Assembly (NCBI RefSeq): GCF_000208745.1
Contig: NC_030854.1
Location: 19,764,481-19,828,480 of the forward strand
Length of the DNA stretch: 64,000 nucleotides
Direction of reading: 5' to 3'
Source: Theobroma cacao
Lineage: Eukaryota > Streptophyta > Magnoliopsida > Malvales > Malvaceae
The notes under the pieces are model-generated. The model did not search any database, was not told where the DNA came from, and worked only from the letters and a program-made list of their open reading frames with translations. A program made the position numbers and the translations under genes. Position 1 is the stretch's first letter, and each line of letters starts with the position of its first letter. Positions 9,487 to 21,030 of this stretch are shown piece after piece.

Positions 9487-11333
9487 CGGTTACAATCATT
9501 ATACACAATATCATTCATCATGCATAACACACATATATATATATCATCATATTGCAATAATGCATGAATCCATAGCAATCACATATCACAACATCAAACC
9601 ATTTAACAAAAGCTTGTTCCCAAGGTACATTTTCTAAGACAAGTTGGATAGAATCTTTCATATTCCCCAAAACAAGTTTGAAATGCAAGTCCACTCACTG
9701 ATATCGAAAATCCAAATTTTGGGTGCACTCGAACTAATAGTCCTCAGGCGTAATTCCTTTGCCTTTTCCGGACGTCTCACTACCTTGACAAATAACAAAG
9801 TCAAGAGATTTACTATATTGTCCCTAAATTGATATAAACTAATTTAAATTACAAATGCTTGATATGTAAATGCAAAAATACGTCTGATTACCGCTTAATT
9901 ACGGTATCGATTAAATTCGACTGATCATCGATTAATTGACGATTGTATCCAAATCACCTCCATATTTATCCATTTCTCCTCTAATACCTTAATTTACCAC
10001 ATACCATTTAAATAAAGCTAAATTCAGCATTAGAACCCTCACAGTTCCTTATAGAAAAATTTGGTCATTTGGTGCACTAGCACCAAAATTTTTTCTACAT
10101 AACCGTTTCACCTTAATTCATCATTTTCCAAGCCCTTTTCCCTGAAATAAAAACAATCCCCCATTGATATTCAGCTCTCATGGTTCGACCAACAAGAAAC
10201 CCTAGAGAAATTGAATATTTCCTTTGTGTTTTTGTTCATAACCATGCTTCACTATCCCTAAACACTAACATAGTCTAAAATCAAATTATTTTAACAACAA
10301 TTCCTCTTCCATACCCTTTTTCAGAATTGAATTCATCATGATAACTCAATATTCAACCATGGAAATCAAGAACAAAAGCATGGGTAAGCTAGGTATCAAG
10401 GAGAATTAAAGAAATTCTAACTTACCTAGCTTGTTTCCTTGATTTCTTCACTTTTCCTTTGAATTTTCACCTAGGTTTTTCTTGTTTTTCTCTTTGTTCT
10501 TCCTTTGTTCTTATTGCTGGTTGCCTAGGCCATTTATGGTGAGAGAATTGGGGATTTAATGGGCTGATTTCTATAGAAAATAATAAAATAATCAAGCATG
10601 CCACGTGTCACATGCTTATTGGCCCAATTTTTTAACTTTTTGATTTTTCTTCTTAATTTTCCACCACAAATATTCTGGTATTTATCGAATCCTGCCACAA
10701 TTAAAATCCCTTGGTCTTGACAAGTGCTGGGGCAAAAAATTTACCGATTTGCCCCCAGGCAAAAAAATTACGATTTTGCCCCTATACTCCGAAATGTACC
10801 GAAATCACATTATTTCTACTTTTCAACCTCAAATAACACTAATATTGATCAATATTAACCAAATGGGGCAAAAATATCATTTTATAAAAATTTCCATTTA
10901 GTCCACTAGTGGCAAATTTATCATTTTGCCCTTATGCTCCAAAAATACCATGAATCACAATTTTTCACTGCTAAACATCATTTTTATACTCCAATAATCA
11001 TAATTATATTTCATATAATTTTTCTTGGTCAAATGTGATCAAATCTTGGCTAAAAATCTCCATTTTATCATCAAATGGTAAAATAACCGTTTTGTCCCTA
11101 ATCGGTCAATTTTCCTAATGGACTCCAAACTAGACCTTGAACTGCAAATCACTATTCTAAGCCATTCTATGTGTTTCAAACTTTTCAAATTCCTCTTAGA
11201 ATTTCTATTTGAAATAGTTCAAGGTTCGATTTAACTTAGTTGTACCACTCGGTACAATACCGTCTTTTAATCGAGCTTGACAGGGTCTCACAATATATAT
11301 AAGCATAAACACCACCACCGCCTCACCTAGCTC

Positions 11334-11500
11334 ATGTGCACTCCCACACCGCACATAGCCGAAGTCATCGTGTGCATTCCCCACATCATGCATAGCTAAT
11401 ACCATTGTGTGCATCCCTCCACATCACACACAAGTAATATCATCATTCACACTTCTGCACCCGTCATCACCAACATATGCTCCCCCACATTGCGCACATG
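11334..11500. repeat. Minisatellite of solo LTR A
   Basis: Second half of the LTR A minisatellite, beginning shortly after the end of the nested LTR A1, with 'ctcatgtgcactcccacaccg' type units and 'cgtgtgcattccccacat' type units. Units are more diverged than in 9306-9486. Confidence 0.65.
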
Positions 11501-12775
11501 CACGGCTATACTTATTACACAATATCACCTCTCAATGCACAACACATATATGTTTATATCAACATAATAAAGGAGTACAAGGATTCATCACAGTCACATT
11601 TCACAATACAACGCAAAAAAAAAAAAATGTTTCATCAAGGGCTTGTTCTCGTGTGCATTTTAAAGAAAAATCAATTAAAATATTTCAAGTGATTCATTCA
11701 AACATATATACATTTACCCAAAACATTTTAATGCAAGTTCACTCACTTGTTTTTGCTAATGCTTTTGGATCGACTAATGCTTCAAGTGAAGGTGTGGGGC
11801 CTCGTTGGAACCAATCACACATAGTAATATCACAAACCAACTCAATTTACATAAATATAATTCTAAAAGCTAGTTCCTAAATCAAGCTCTACTAGTTTTT
11901 CCTAACTAGTTTCCAATTGCTATTTGACTAGCCATTTATTTGTATTACTCTAGTCACACTAGAAATAAATAAACAACTCTCCACAATAAAACAGCCCATA
12001 AATCAAATTATTGACCTTCATCAACAAATTAGAAATAAACCCTAACTCATTACTCACCTTAGGGTTTCTTTATAGTTGAATTCTTTTTCAAAAGCTTTCA
12101 AACTATTGTGCAAAATCTCTCTTTCTTTTCTAGAACGTCCAGCTAGTGAGAGAAAGTATTAAGGAAAGGCTTTTGAGGGTTCTTGAGGTGTAGAAGTGGA
12201 AGAGCATGAAAACCCCATGAAAAGGTATAGAAAAACATGAGAAATGGAGTTAATTTGGGAAAGCTATAAAGGTTTCAAGGGAGGCTTCCATGGAAGGTGC
12301 AAAGAAACATGAAATGGAGAGAAGGATGGAAAGAAGAAGAAGAGCTGTTGGAAAAATGAGAAGAAGCTGCTAGAGAGTTAGATATTTATGCCTAAAGTTT
12401 ATCTAATTTCTCACATAAATTACCCAAATGCCCTTAACAAGGTCACTATCTTCCCCTTACCTTTATACAATCTTTTTACTTCTTTGACACGGAGACAAAG
12501 TTCATAATAGTCTAGAAATATTCAAGTTCACGAAAACGTAAAAATTTAAACTCGAGATGAAAAATGACCATTTTTCCCCTAGTATGGAAATTATTAGTAT
12601 TTCTATCTTTTTCATTCATTTTACCATCATTCATCTATTCCTTAGGCCTACTTAGACCTTAATAACATTAGAAAGCTATCTTCAGGAGCTCACCATGAGA
12701 AATGATAAAATTGCCCCTAGTTTGTGTTATCGTGTCTACTTCTAGTTATGGGTCTATAGAGGTCGAGGTTTCACA

Positions 12776-13417
12776 AAGAAGGAACATGAACGACATCTTA
12801 GGATTGTGCTTCAAGTGTTGAGAGATCATTAATTACATGCCAAATTCTCCAAGTGTGAGTTTTGGCTTGGTAGTGTTAGCATCTTAGGTCATGTGATTTC
12901 TAAGGAAGGAGTTATGGTAATCCTAAAGAAAATAGAGGCGGTGGGGAAATGGCCAAGACCAACCTCTGTGATGGAGATTCATAGCTTTTTAGGTTTAGTA
13001 GGATATTATAAACAATTTGTCAAGGATTTCTTTAAACTTGCAGCATCAATAACTAGACTAACTCAAAAGAATGTGAAGTTCCAATGGAATGATGCTTGTG
13101 AGGAGAGTTTAGAAAGCTCAAAAGTTGTCTTACTTCAGCTCCTGTACTTAGCCTACCGCATGGAGTATGTAGATTTAGGGTTTATTGTAATGCCTCACAT
13201 GTTGGTTTGGGATATGTGTTGATGAAACTTGGCAAGGTCATAGCCCACACCTCTAGATAGTTGAAAAAACATGAGCAAAATTATTCTACTCATTACTTAG
13301 AGATGGCTGCCATTGTGTTCGCATTCAAGATTTAGAGACATTACCTTCGATTTATGAGATCTGCATCGATCATAAGAGTCTCAAGTATGTCTTTGAGCAA
13401 AGAGATCTCAATCTTAG
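12776..13417 (+). pseudogene. Gypsy RT end and RNase H, second piece
   Basis: Resumes the coding sequence broken at 7413. It covers the RT thumb/connection ([17 protein letters not shown] near 12840, then MVILKKIEAVGKWPRPTS and SFLGLVGYYKQFVKDF at about 12913-13030) and the start of RNase H ('QFQWNDACEESLE'-like at about 13075). Stops occur (near 12830, 13222 and later). The right end at 13417 is the duplicated CTTAG flanking the 11.1-kb nested block; the reading continues at 24567. Confidence 0.85.
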
Positions 13418-14677
13418 TGTCACAGCCCAAAACCTGGGCCATGACCGACACATGGGCCCAATGGGCACAGCCTGCTAAGCCCAAGCAAGCCTCTTTATGA
13501 AATCTTGTTCATCATTTCATTACGTCACCATTCCTAAACCACAAATCTTGATTCTCAACTATGCATATTTCAGTAACATACATGGCAACTAAATAATTAT
13601 ATTTGTATTAACCCAAAATATTGTCATTCATTCATTACCATCTCATAATGGCGTCATCAATCCAAATATACATCTATTGTTTGTAACCTAAATCTCAACG
13701 ATTTACATCGAGTATATATATATACGTACAAAAAACTTCTGACAACTAGCGGAGTGACCTTGGGTGAGGGTATGGCTATTGATTGCCAAAATACCTACTA
13801 AAGGGTGAATGCACATGAACTGTCATGACCCGATTTTTGAGCCATGACCGGCGCATGGACTCAATGGACATAGTCCACTAAGCCTAAGCAAGCCTATTTA
13901 TATAATCATGCTCATCATCCCGTCAACTATTCCTACATTTACATCTCATAACCTCAACCCTTAAGTAGTTTAATAGTAAATTATAACAAATCAAAACTGC
14001 ATTTATATTAGCCCAAAATAACATTAACTGTTGCCACTCATGGTGGATTTACCAATCAAAATATACATATATGGTCTAAGGCATACATTTTAGTACTTTA
14101 CATCACATGTACGTATTTACAAAAACAAATGACTCTGGGCTTCCAGCAGAGTGACCAAGGTGAAGGTGCGGCTACGGAATGCCAAGATACCTACCAAGGA
14201 TACAAATCTACGAGGACATCTCGACCTAGTTACCGGCTGCCTCTTGATCTGAAAATATGAAGTTGAAATGGTGAGTATAAACCCAGTGAGTGAACAAAGA
14301 AAGGGAACAAGCAAGCGATAAGGAAAGTTTAAAGAAATCATGATGCACTTATTTTCAAAACAATGCAATTTAGTTTAGTTCTTATTAAAACCCTTCATTT
14401 CAAACTTGATTAAATAAATTCCTTAATGTTGAGAGTCCATGATCAACTATGGAGTTAAAGAAATGGAAAATGGGGCAGCAACCAAACATGGTAGCAAGCA
14501 AAAACAAAATGTTTCTCACTGCAATGACAAAATCAACTTAAAAATACTTAACAATTTCCAAGGTTCAACATGCAAGGTTTCACATACATTAGAACCATAT
14601 ACCATATTCATGAACTTCCTATTACGTAAATATATATATCCATACATAACCACCAATACCACACCACCTCACCCAGC

Positions 14678-14890
14678 TCATGTGCATCCCCCCACATCGT
14701 GCACATAGCCGAAGTCATCTTGTGCATCCCCCCACATTGTGCACAGGTACAGACATCATGTGTTCCCCCACATCGCGCAAGTTAATGCCATCGTGTGCAT
14801 CCCCCTACAACGTGCACATGGGCAATATCACCATCCATCTCCCTCACCATCGTCATCACTGGCAGGTGCACACTCACCCTGTACATGTAC
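14678..14890. repeat. Minisatellite of solo LTR B1
   Basis: About five units with 'catgtgcatccccccacat', 'cgtgcacatagccgaagtc' and related words. LTR B1a inserted in this array: the flanking tgtac/tgcac lies inside one repeat unit, and the array remnant 'tgcacggtagcatttgtc' continues at 18525. Confidence 0.75.
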
Positions 14891-15752
14891 TATCATGACC
14901 CAAATTTCTGGCCATGACCGACGCATGGGCCCAGGACATAGCCCACTATGCCCAAGCAAGCCTATCTATATGATTTGTTCATCTTTTCGTCAAAAGTTGT
15001 TAAAGTTATATTTCATAATTCCAATTCAAAATAATGCTAACCATTGCCATTTCATAGTGGCATTACCAATCAAATATACATATATTGTCTAAAACATATA
15101 TATTAGTACTTTACATCACATGTATGTATTTACAACAAAAACGACTCTAGGCTTTCAACGGAGTGACCAAGGTGAAGGTGCGGCTACGAAATGCCAAGAT
15201 ACCTACTAAGGATATGAATCTATGAGGACAACTCGACCTAGTTACCGGTTGCCTCTTGATCTGAAAACATGAAGTTGAAAACAATGAGTATAAACCCAGT
15301 GAGTGAACAAAGGAAGGGAACAAGCAAAAAATAAGGAAAATTTAAAGAAATCATGATGCATTTATCTTTAAAAGAATGCAATTTAGTTTAGTTCTTATTA
15401 AACCCCTCATTAAACCCTTAATGAGTAAATCACTTGATGATAAAGGGTCCATGCACAACAAAGGATTTGAAGAGTGAAAACTTTAATAGCATTCAAGCAA
15501 ATCAAGTCAAGTAAATGATGGGTCCTCACTGCAGTGGAAAGGCATTCTCATCAGACCGAGGGTTTCTCAAATTTGGCTCAAATTATCAATTGGCTAAAGG
15601 CTTCACAGTGGGCCGAGGGTTTCTTACCAGACCTCTTCCTTTCAAACTTAATTAATTAATTCCTTAATGTTGGAAGTCCATGCTCAACTATGGTACCAAA
15701 GAAGTGGAAAATAGGGCAGCAATTGAACAAGATAATAAGCAAGATAGAAAGT

Positions 15753-15860
15753 TTCTCGCTGTAGCGAAATTTAAGCAGCAAAACAGAAAGTTTCCCACTA
15801 TAGTGAGAATCAAGCCAATGTAACCCTCCAAACTTGAGAGTTTTTCGCTGCAACGAGAAC
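15753..15860. repeat. CTCGCTGTAGCGA palindromes in LTR B1a
   Basis: Three decayed copies: TTCTCGCTGTAGCGAAA at 15753, 'ttcccactatagtgagaa' at about 15788, and 'ttttcgctgcaacgagaac' at about 15841. Arm complementarity is partly lost, which fits an older LTR. Confidence 0.6.
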
Positions 15861-16065
15861 AAGAAAACAACAACAAATTTTCATTCTCTCAAGAAAAGGC
15901 CATTTAGCTAAAAGAACAAAATCAACTTGAACATGCTTAGAAATTTCCAAGGTTTAACATGCAAGATTCACATGTATTACAATCATATACCATACTCATG
16001 AACCTTCTATAACACACATGTTTATATATTTGAATATACATCATCATGCACACCATCCCACCATC

Positions 16066-16200
16066 ATCAACTCATGTGCACTCCCTACTCGCACATAGCT
16101 GGGTCATCATCAGCTCATTTGCACTCCCACTCGCACATGGCTGGGTCATCATCAGCTCATGTGCACTCCTACATGCACATAGCTGGGTCATCATCATCAC
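16066..16200. repeat. 42-bp tandem repeat, about 3.2 copies, in LTR B1a
   Basis: Unit of about 42 bp beginning 'agctcatgtgcactcccac' and ending 'agctgggtcatcatc', three clear copies. It is a locally homogenised form of the family minisatellite. The inverse of essentially the same unit is at 20303-20447 in LTR B1b. Confidence 0.8.
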
Positions 16201-16518
16201 ACAAAAAGGAACATCCAATGCATATTATACATATCAACATATTACGATAACACATGAGCCATTTATATGGCATATTTCCACAAGATAAAAACATTTCACC
16301 AAAAGCTTGTTCCCGACGCATATTTTTAAAGAAAAATAGGATAAAATCATTCAAATGTTTTACCCCAAATACATCTACATTTCCCAAAGAAGTTTTGAAA
16401 TGCAATCTCACTCACTAGTATTCGTTAAATCTTTACTCAACTCTAACTTCTTCTAATGGTCCAAATGGGGTGGTGGGGCTTCGTTGGAACCTATCATCAC
16501 ATTAGCATCATCACCATT

Positions 16519-17593
16519 TGTTGGTCCCTATAATATGTGCTAGAGGGGGGTGAATAGCACAATTTGGCTCTTAACAATATTGGAAACTAATTTTCAAAAC
16601 TTAAGAAAATAAAAACAAAGTATAAGATGCACAACAATTTAGAGTGGTTCGGTCCAAGACCTATATCCACTACCTTGATTATCCAACCAAGGATTTTCTC
16701 CCAAATCCACTATGAACTAGTGAAATTCACAAGCTTTCACCAAGCTTTACAATGGCTTTTACCTGGCTCAGCTAAAACCTTTTACACTAGTTTTTCACGG
16801 GCTCAACTAAACCCCCAAGGTGGTTTTCCAAGGCTCAACCACAACCTATAACAATCAAGCTATCCCAAGCTTGAACAACCCTTTAGAGTGACTTCCTCAC
16901 TCTAAGAATACAAGAAAGTTAGTAAAAGAATGTACCTATGATCACTGGTTGATCTGAGTGGTACAAGATTGAGTTTTAAATACAAATGCAAAGAGTAGGC
17001 GTTTAAGTGCAGACAAGTGCAGTAAAGCTTTTCTTGTTTTTCTACTTTTTTTAGCTCAAATCTCATTCAAGGCTTCAAAAAACTTGTTTCTAATTGTTGG
17101 AAGACCCTTTTATACTTGGAGATGCAACTCTGATGGCGGTTTGACAGTTTATGGCCATTGGAAACAGTTGGGGATGAGTTCTAGCCGTTAATCTGTCTTG
17201 TAGTGCTCTGGTTCAAATTGCAGACAGAGAGCTTTTAGTCGACTGACTTGGTCGACTAAGTTGATTCTGTTTCTGTTTTGCGGATCTTGACAGAGAGTAG
17301 TTAGTCGACTGTCTTGGTTGACTAAGTTGATTATGTTTCTCAAACTCTTCAGCCTACCATTTCTTCAATTTGAAACTTTGATCAACCAACATTCTTCTTT
17401 GTTTCTCCAATAAGCTTCCTCTTTGTTAGACAGTTACATCTTGTTGATTTTATCCTTCTTTTTCTTTTAAAAATACTCTTTCGAGAGTTAATAAATTAAT
17501 TTCATATATTAATTTCTTGCACACTCAAGTAAAGATATTAGACACACATAAATGGGAATGTTTTATTATCATCAAAAACTAATGGAGCCAACA
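16519..17593 (-). mobile_element. Copia (SIRE-type) solo LTR
   Basis: A complete LTR of 1075 bp with plus-strand ends TGTTGGTCCC and GAGCCAACA, flanked by ccatt (16514-16518) and ccatc (17594-17598), a 5-bp duplication with one change. The uninterrupted equivalent of the target can be read at 18860-18910, which confirms the insertion. It carries TTAGTCGACTRA-type palindromes (17236-17330) and a minus-strand TATA-like box at 17107-17114. No PBS or coding sequence is attached, so it is solo. Confidence 0.92.
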
Positions 17594-18524
17594 CCATCAA
17601 CCTAACTTGGCATTAATACTATTCTAAAGCTATTTTCTAAATTGAGTTCTACTAGTCATTCCTACTAGCTTCCAACTACCATTAAATGGCTATTATTTGC
17701 ACTACTCTAGTCACACTAAAAATAATAAAACAATCTCAACAATAACACTCACAAATCAAATTACTAGACATTATCAACAACTAAAAAATTCATTTTAATT
17801 CACTACTCACCTTGGTAGCTTTATAAATTTGAAATTCTTTCCAATAATTTTTAAGCTATTATAGAAACTCCTTCTTTCTCTCTCTAAAACACCTAGCTAG
17901 TGAGAGAGAATATGGAAGTAAGACTTTTCAAGGATTTTAAATTGAAAGAGTGAAAGAGCACAAAAGTTCTATGAAAGGGTACACAAAAGCATGAAAAGTA
18001 GAGCTAGCTTGAGAGAGTTATGGAAGCTTGAAGAGAACTCCCATGGAGGATGAAAAAACGTGAGAGGGAAGAAAGAAGAAGAAGAAAAAGCTACTGAAAA
18101 TGTGAGAAGAAGTTGCTGGAAGATGATATTTATAGCTCAAGCTTATCCAACTCCACTTAAATTACGAAAAATACCCTTAACAAGTTGCTTGTTCTCCTCC
18201 AATCCTTTGTGCTATATTTTTACTCTTTTGACGTTGAGACAAGGTCCATAGTAGTCTAGAAATACTTGGGTTCACGAAAACTTAAAAATTTTGACCCAAA
18301 ATGAAAAATGACCATTTTGCCCCTACCTTGAAAATCATCATTATTTTTATTTCCTTCGTCTTACCCTTATTTTCATCATTCATTTATGCCTTTGGCCTAC
18401 TTAGGCCTTAATATTGTTTGAAAGCATACTTGTCGGGGCTCACTTAGGAAATGACAAAATTACCCTTGGTTCGGGTTATCACGTCTACACCTAGTTATGG
18501 GCTTATAGGGGTTGAGGTCTTACA

Positions 18525-18948
18525 TGCACGGTAGCATTTGTCATGCTATGGTACCATTTATGACATAGTATATATATATATATATATATAAATATAAATA
18601 TATCAACATTCTATAGAAACATATGGATTCATCACACTATTCATTTCAGAACATAAAAACATTTAATAAAGGCTTGTTCCGGTGTGAGTTTTGAAGATAA
18701 AACCAATAAAACGCTTTAGGGGATTCAATCAAACATACATGTGTATATCACAAAACCTTTTTTAATGCAAGTTCACTCACCGGTATTTGTTAAATCCTTA
18801 CTCAATTCCAACTTCCTCTAATGGTCCAAATGGGGCGGTGGAGCTTCGTTGGAACCTATCATCATAATAGCATCACAATTAACTCAATTCGCATAAATAT
18901 GGTTCTAAAAGCTATCTCCTAAATCATGTTTTGCTAGTTATTCCTAAG
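18525..18948 (-). mobile_element. Middle segment of LTR B1
   Basis: Continuation of LTR B1 between its two insertions. It includes an (AT)n run at about 18563-18592, at the same place where AT runs occur in the other family members (9535-9550, 46278-46290, 59866-59888), and the 'ggtccaaatggggcggtgg' block. No gene. Confidence 0.75.
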
Positions 18949-20302
18949 TGTAGTACCCCGTATTTTGATACGGTGGCTAATAAAGTTTACGGATTCCAAT
19001 TGAGGTTAAGTGCCGAGTTAAAAAGGGTAATTCAAAAGTGAACCTGTGAAATCTCGACCTCTATAGACACGTAGCCAGAAGTAGACGCGATAATGCGGAC
19101 CAGGAGTAATTTCATAATTTCTCTTGGTAGGCTCTTACGAGTGGGTTTTTTTTATGCTATTAAGGTCTAAATAGGCCTAAGGAATGAATGAATGATGTTT
19201 ATGATGGTAAATAAATGAGGAAGATAAAAATAATGATAATTTCCACGGTAGGAGCAAAATGGTCATTTTGCATCTCGAGTCTAAATTTTTAAGTTTCGTG
19301 AACCCGAGTACCTTTAGACTATTATGGACTTTGTTTTGGTGTCAAAAGAGCAAAAAGGTTGCACAAAGGATGGGAGGAAGGTAAAGCCACCATGTTAAGG
19401 GTATTTTGGTAATTTCGGTAGAAATTTGGATTAACTTGAAGCTTAAATATTTGAGCTCTAGCAGCTTCTTCTTCTTCTTTTTCCTCCCATTTCACGTTTC
19501 TTCATCCTCCATGGAAGCCTCCTTTAAAGCTTCCATAACTTTCTCTCTTTAGCTTCAATTTTCATGATTTTGAGCACTTTTTCATAAAACTTTTTATGCT
19601 CTTTCACTATCCAACCTTAAAACCCTCAAAAGTCTTTGTTCAGCACTTTCTCTCACTAGTTGAAAGTTTTAGAGAGAGAAAAAGAGACTTACCATAGTAG
19701 CTTGGAAGCTTTTGAAAAGGAATTCAACTGCAAAAACCCACCAAGGTGAGTAATGAATTAGGTTAAATTTTCAAGTTGTTGATAATGGTTGATGGTGAGT
19801 TAATCTATTGTTGAGATAGTTATTTAATTTTAACTTGACTAGAGTAGTGAAAGAAATAGCCACCTAACGGTGATTGAAAGCTAGTTAGGAATAACTAGCT
19901 GAACTTGAGTTAAGAAATAGCTTTTAGAATTATATTAATGCCAATTTGGGTTGGTTGTGATGTTGTGTGTGTATACATTCCAACAAGGCCTCACTTGCCC
20001 ATTTGAACCATTAGTTGAGGTTAGAATCAAGCAAAAGGTTCAATAATACCGGTGAATGAACTTGCATTTCAAAATCATTTTGGGAAATATAATTGTGTTT
20101 TGTATGAAACATTTGAATGATTTATTCCAACTTTTCTTAAAAAGAAAAATGTGTATCAGGAAACAAGCCTTGATAAAATGTTTTGGTATTGTGAAAATGT
20201 GAAATGTGTAAAAGGACGAACCTATGTGCTTTTCTATTATGTTGATATATATACACACGAATATATGTTGTGCATTGACAAATAATGTTGTGTAATGATA
20301 TT

Positions 20303-20447
20303 GACCTGGCTATGTGTGAGTAGGAGTGCGCATAAGCTGATGCTGACCTGGCTATGTACGAGTGGGAGTGCGCATAAGCCGATGCTGACTCGGTTATGTG
20401 CGAGTAAGGAATGCGCATAAGCCGATGATGATGATGACCTGGCTATG
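20303..20447. repeat. 42-bp tandem repeat, about 3.3 copies, in LTR B1b
   Basis: Unit 'gacctggctatgtacgagtg' followed by 'ggagtgcgcataagccgatgct' (split here for length). It is the reverse-complement type of the repeat at 16066-16200. Spurious ORFs run through it on both strands. Confidence 0.8.
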
Positions 20448-20646
20448 ATGATGAATGAAGTGGGGTGGTGTATGTGTTTGTATATGTTTATATATGTATA
20501 TGTGATAGAAAGTTTATGATTATAATATGTGATCAAAATGAATAATGAGAAACTTGATTATTGTCAATGTGTTCACTTTGATGTACAATATGATAGGAAT
20601 GGATTGTGTGGCATGTGAAAATCCCTTAATTGTCATCTTTCCTCAA

Positions 20647-21030
20647 TCTCGCTGCAGCAAGGGACTCCCAGGTGGTGGGGGCATAAGCCAGCCCTGTTTC
20701 TCGCTGAAGCGAGGAAATTTCTTTGCAACGAAAATAAATATCGTTGTAGCGAGAAACTCTTAGGTTCTGATGCAGTACTTTCAATTCGATGAAGATTTTG
20801 ACTACCTACCCATTAGAACTGGGAAAAGGGTAAACATAAAAGTTGTAACCCTACCTCTTATCTTTCTAATGATTTTAAAATCAGATCAATTTGACTTATG
20901 TAATGAGAGATATGCTAGCAAAACTGAAACACATGCAAACTAACACTATTTCTCGTTGCAGCAAGAAACTTTCTATTTTGGCAGCCTGAATCTTGCTGCA
21001 GTGAGAATGAACTTCACTGCAGTGAGAAAC
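20647..21030. repeat. CTCGCTGCAGCGAG palindrome cluster in LTR B1b
   Basis: Six or so copies: around 20647 ('ctcgctgcagcaag'), 20697 ('ttctcgctgaagcgagg'), 20738, 20949, 20992 and 21012 ('ttcactgcagtgagaa'). The centre CTGCAG is conserved while arm bases vary. Confidence 0.7.

Larger units (their letters stand above)
8357..11292 (-). mobile_element. Solo LTR A1 (minus), exact TSD ATATA
   Basis: Termini TGTCACGACCC at 8357 and GGGTCTCACA at 11292; the 5-bp flanks 8352-8356 and 11293-11297 are both ATATA. Length 2936 bp. Its LTR start, read on the minus strand, is TGTGAGACCCTGTCAAGCTC, different from the TGTGAAACCTCGACC start of its host LTR, but its 3' half (palindromes at 9000-9090, minisatellite at 9306-9486, terminal block) is of the shared type. 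No internal region. It landed in the TA-rich tract next to the host LTR's minisatellite. Confidence 0.9.
7414..12775 (-). mobile_element. Solo LTR A (minus), interrupted by solo LTR A1
   Basis: Plus-strand terminus TGTCACACCC at 7414 and GGTTTCACA at 12775 are inverted TG/CA ends of the large Gypsy LTR family (compare GGTCGTGACA and TGTGAAACCTCGACC at 47487 and 44845). Flanks are aagga (7409-7413) and aagaa (12776-12780), a 5-bp duplication with one change, inside RT. Without the nested LTR at 8357-11292 and its duplication it is about 2.4 kb, close to the 2.6-kb LTR at 44845-47487. There is no internal region, so it is a solo LTR. Confidence 0.85.
14891..18524 (-). mobile_element. Solo LTR B1a (minus) nested in B1
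   Basis: Termini TATCATGACCC (first base pair diverged) at 14891 and GGTCTTACA at 18524. Flanks are tgtac (14886-14890) and tgcac (18525-18529), one mismatch. Net length is about 2.55 kb after removing the Copia LTR at 16519-17593. It contains palindromes (15753-15860), a 42-bp minisatellite (16066-16200), and the leader and TATA-like region near 18128 on the minus strand. No internal region is present. Confidence 0.82.

Noticed and set aside
9307..9637. Overlapping His/Pro/Ser-rich ORFs
   Set aside because: They are translations of the LTR minisatellite; similar frames appear at 14680-15092, 11407-11880, 46353-46748 and 59847-60134 on either strand wherever the array occurs. No initiation context, homology or conserved reading frame.
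11407..11880. 157-aa ORF as a possible host gene
   Set aside because: It spans the minisatellite and the 'ctcgttggaacc' block of solo LTR A; other LTR copies have stops at the same positions.
18060..18251. Short Lys/Arg/Glu-rich ORF (also 12300-12360, 22116-22343, 24021-24215)
   Set aside because: They lie on the opposite strand of the pyrimidine-rich LTR leader, which reads as purine-rich codons for Lys, Glu and Arg. Homologous positions in sister LTRs are not open in the same way.
18563..18592. (AT)n tract as an independent microsatellite locus
   Set aside because: The AT run is a standing part of this LTR family (also at 9535, 46278 and 59866), so it is element sequence and not a separate feature.
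20647..21030. CTCGCTGCAGCGAG hairpins considered as transcription terminators or a riboswitch
   Set aside because: They recur at several places per LTR and in many copies, lack a following T-run in a consistent place, and the context is a eukaryotic LTR.
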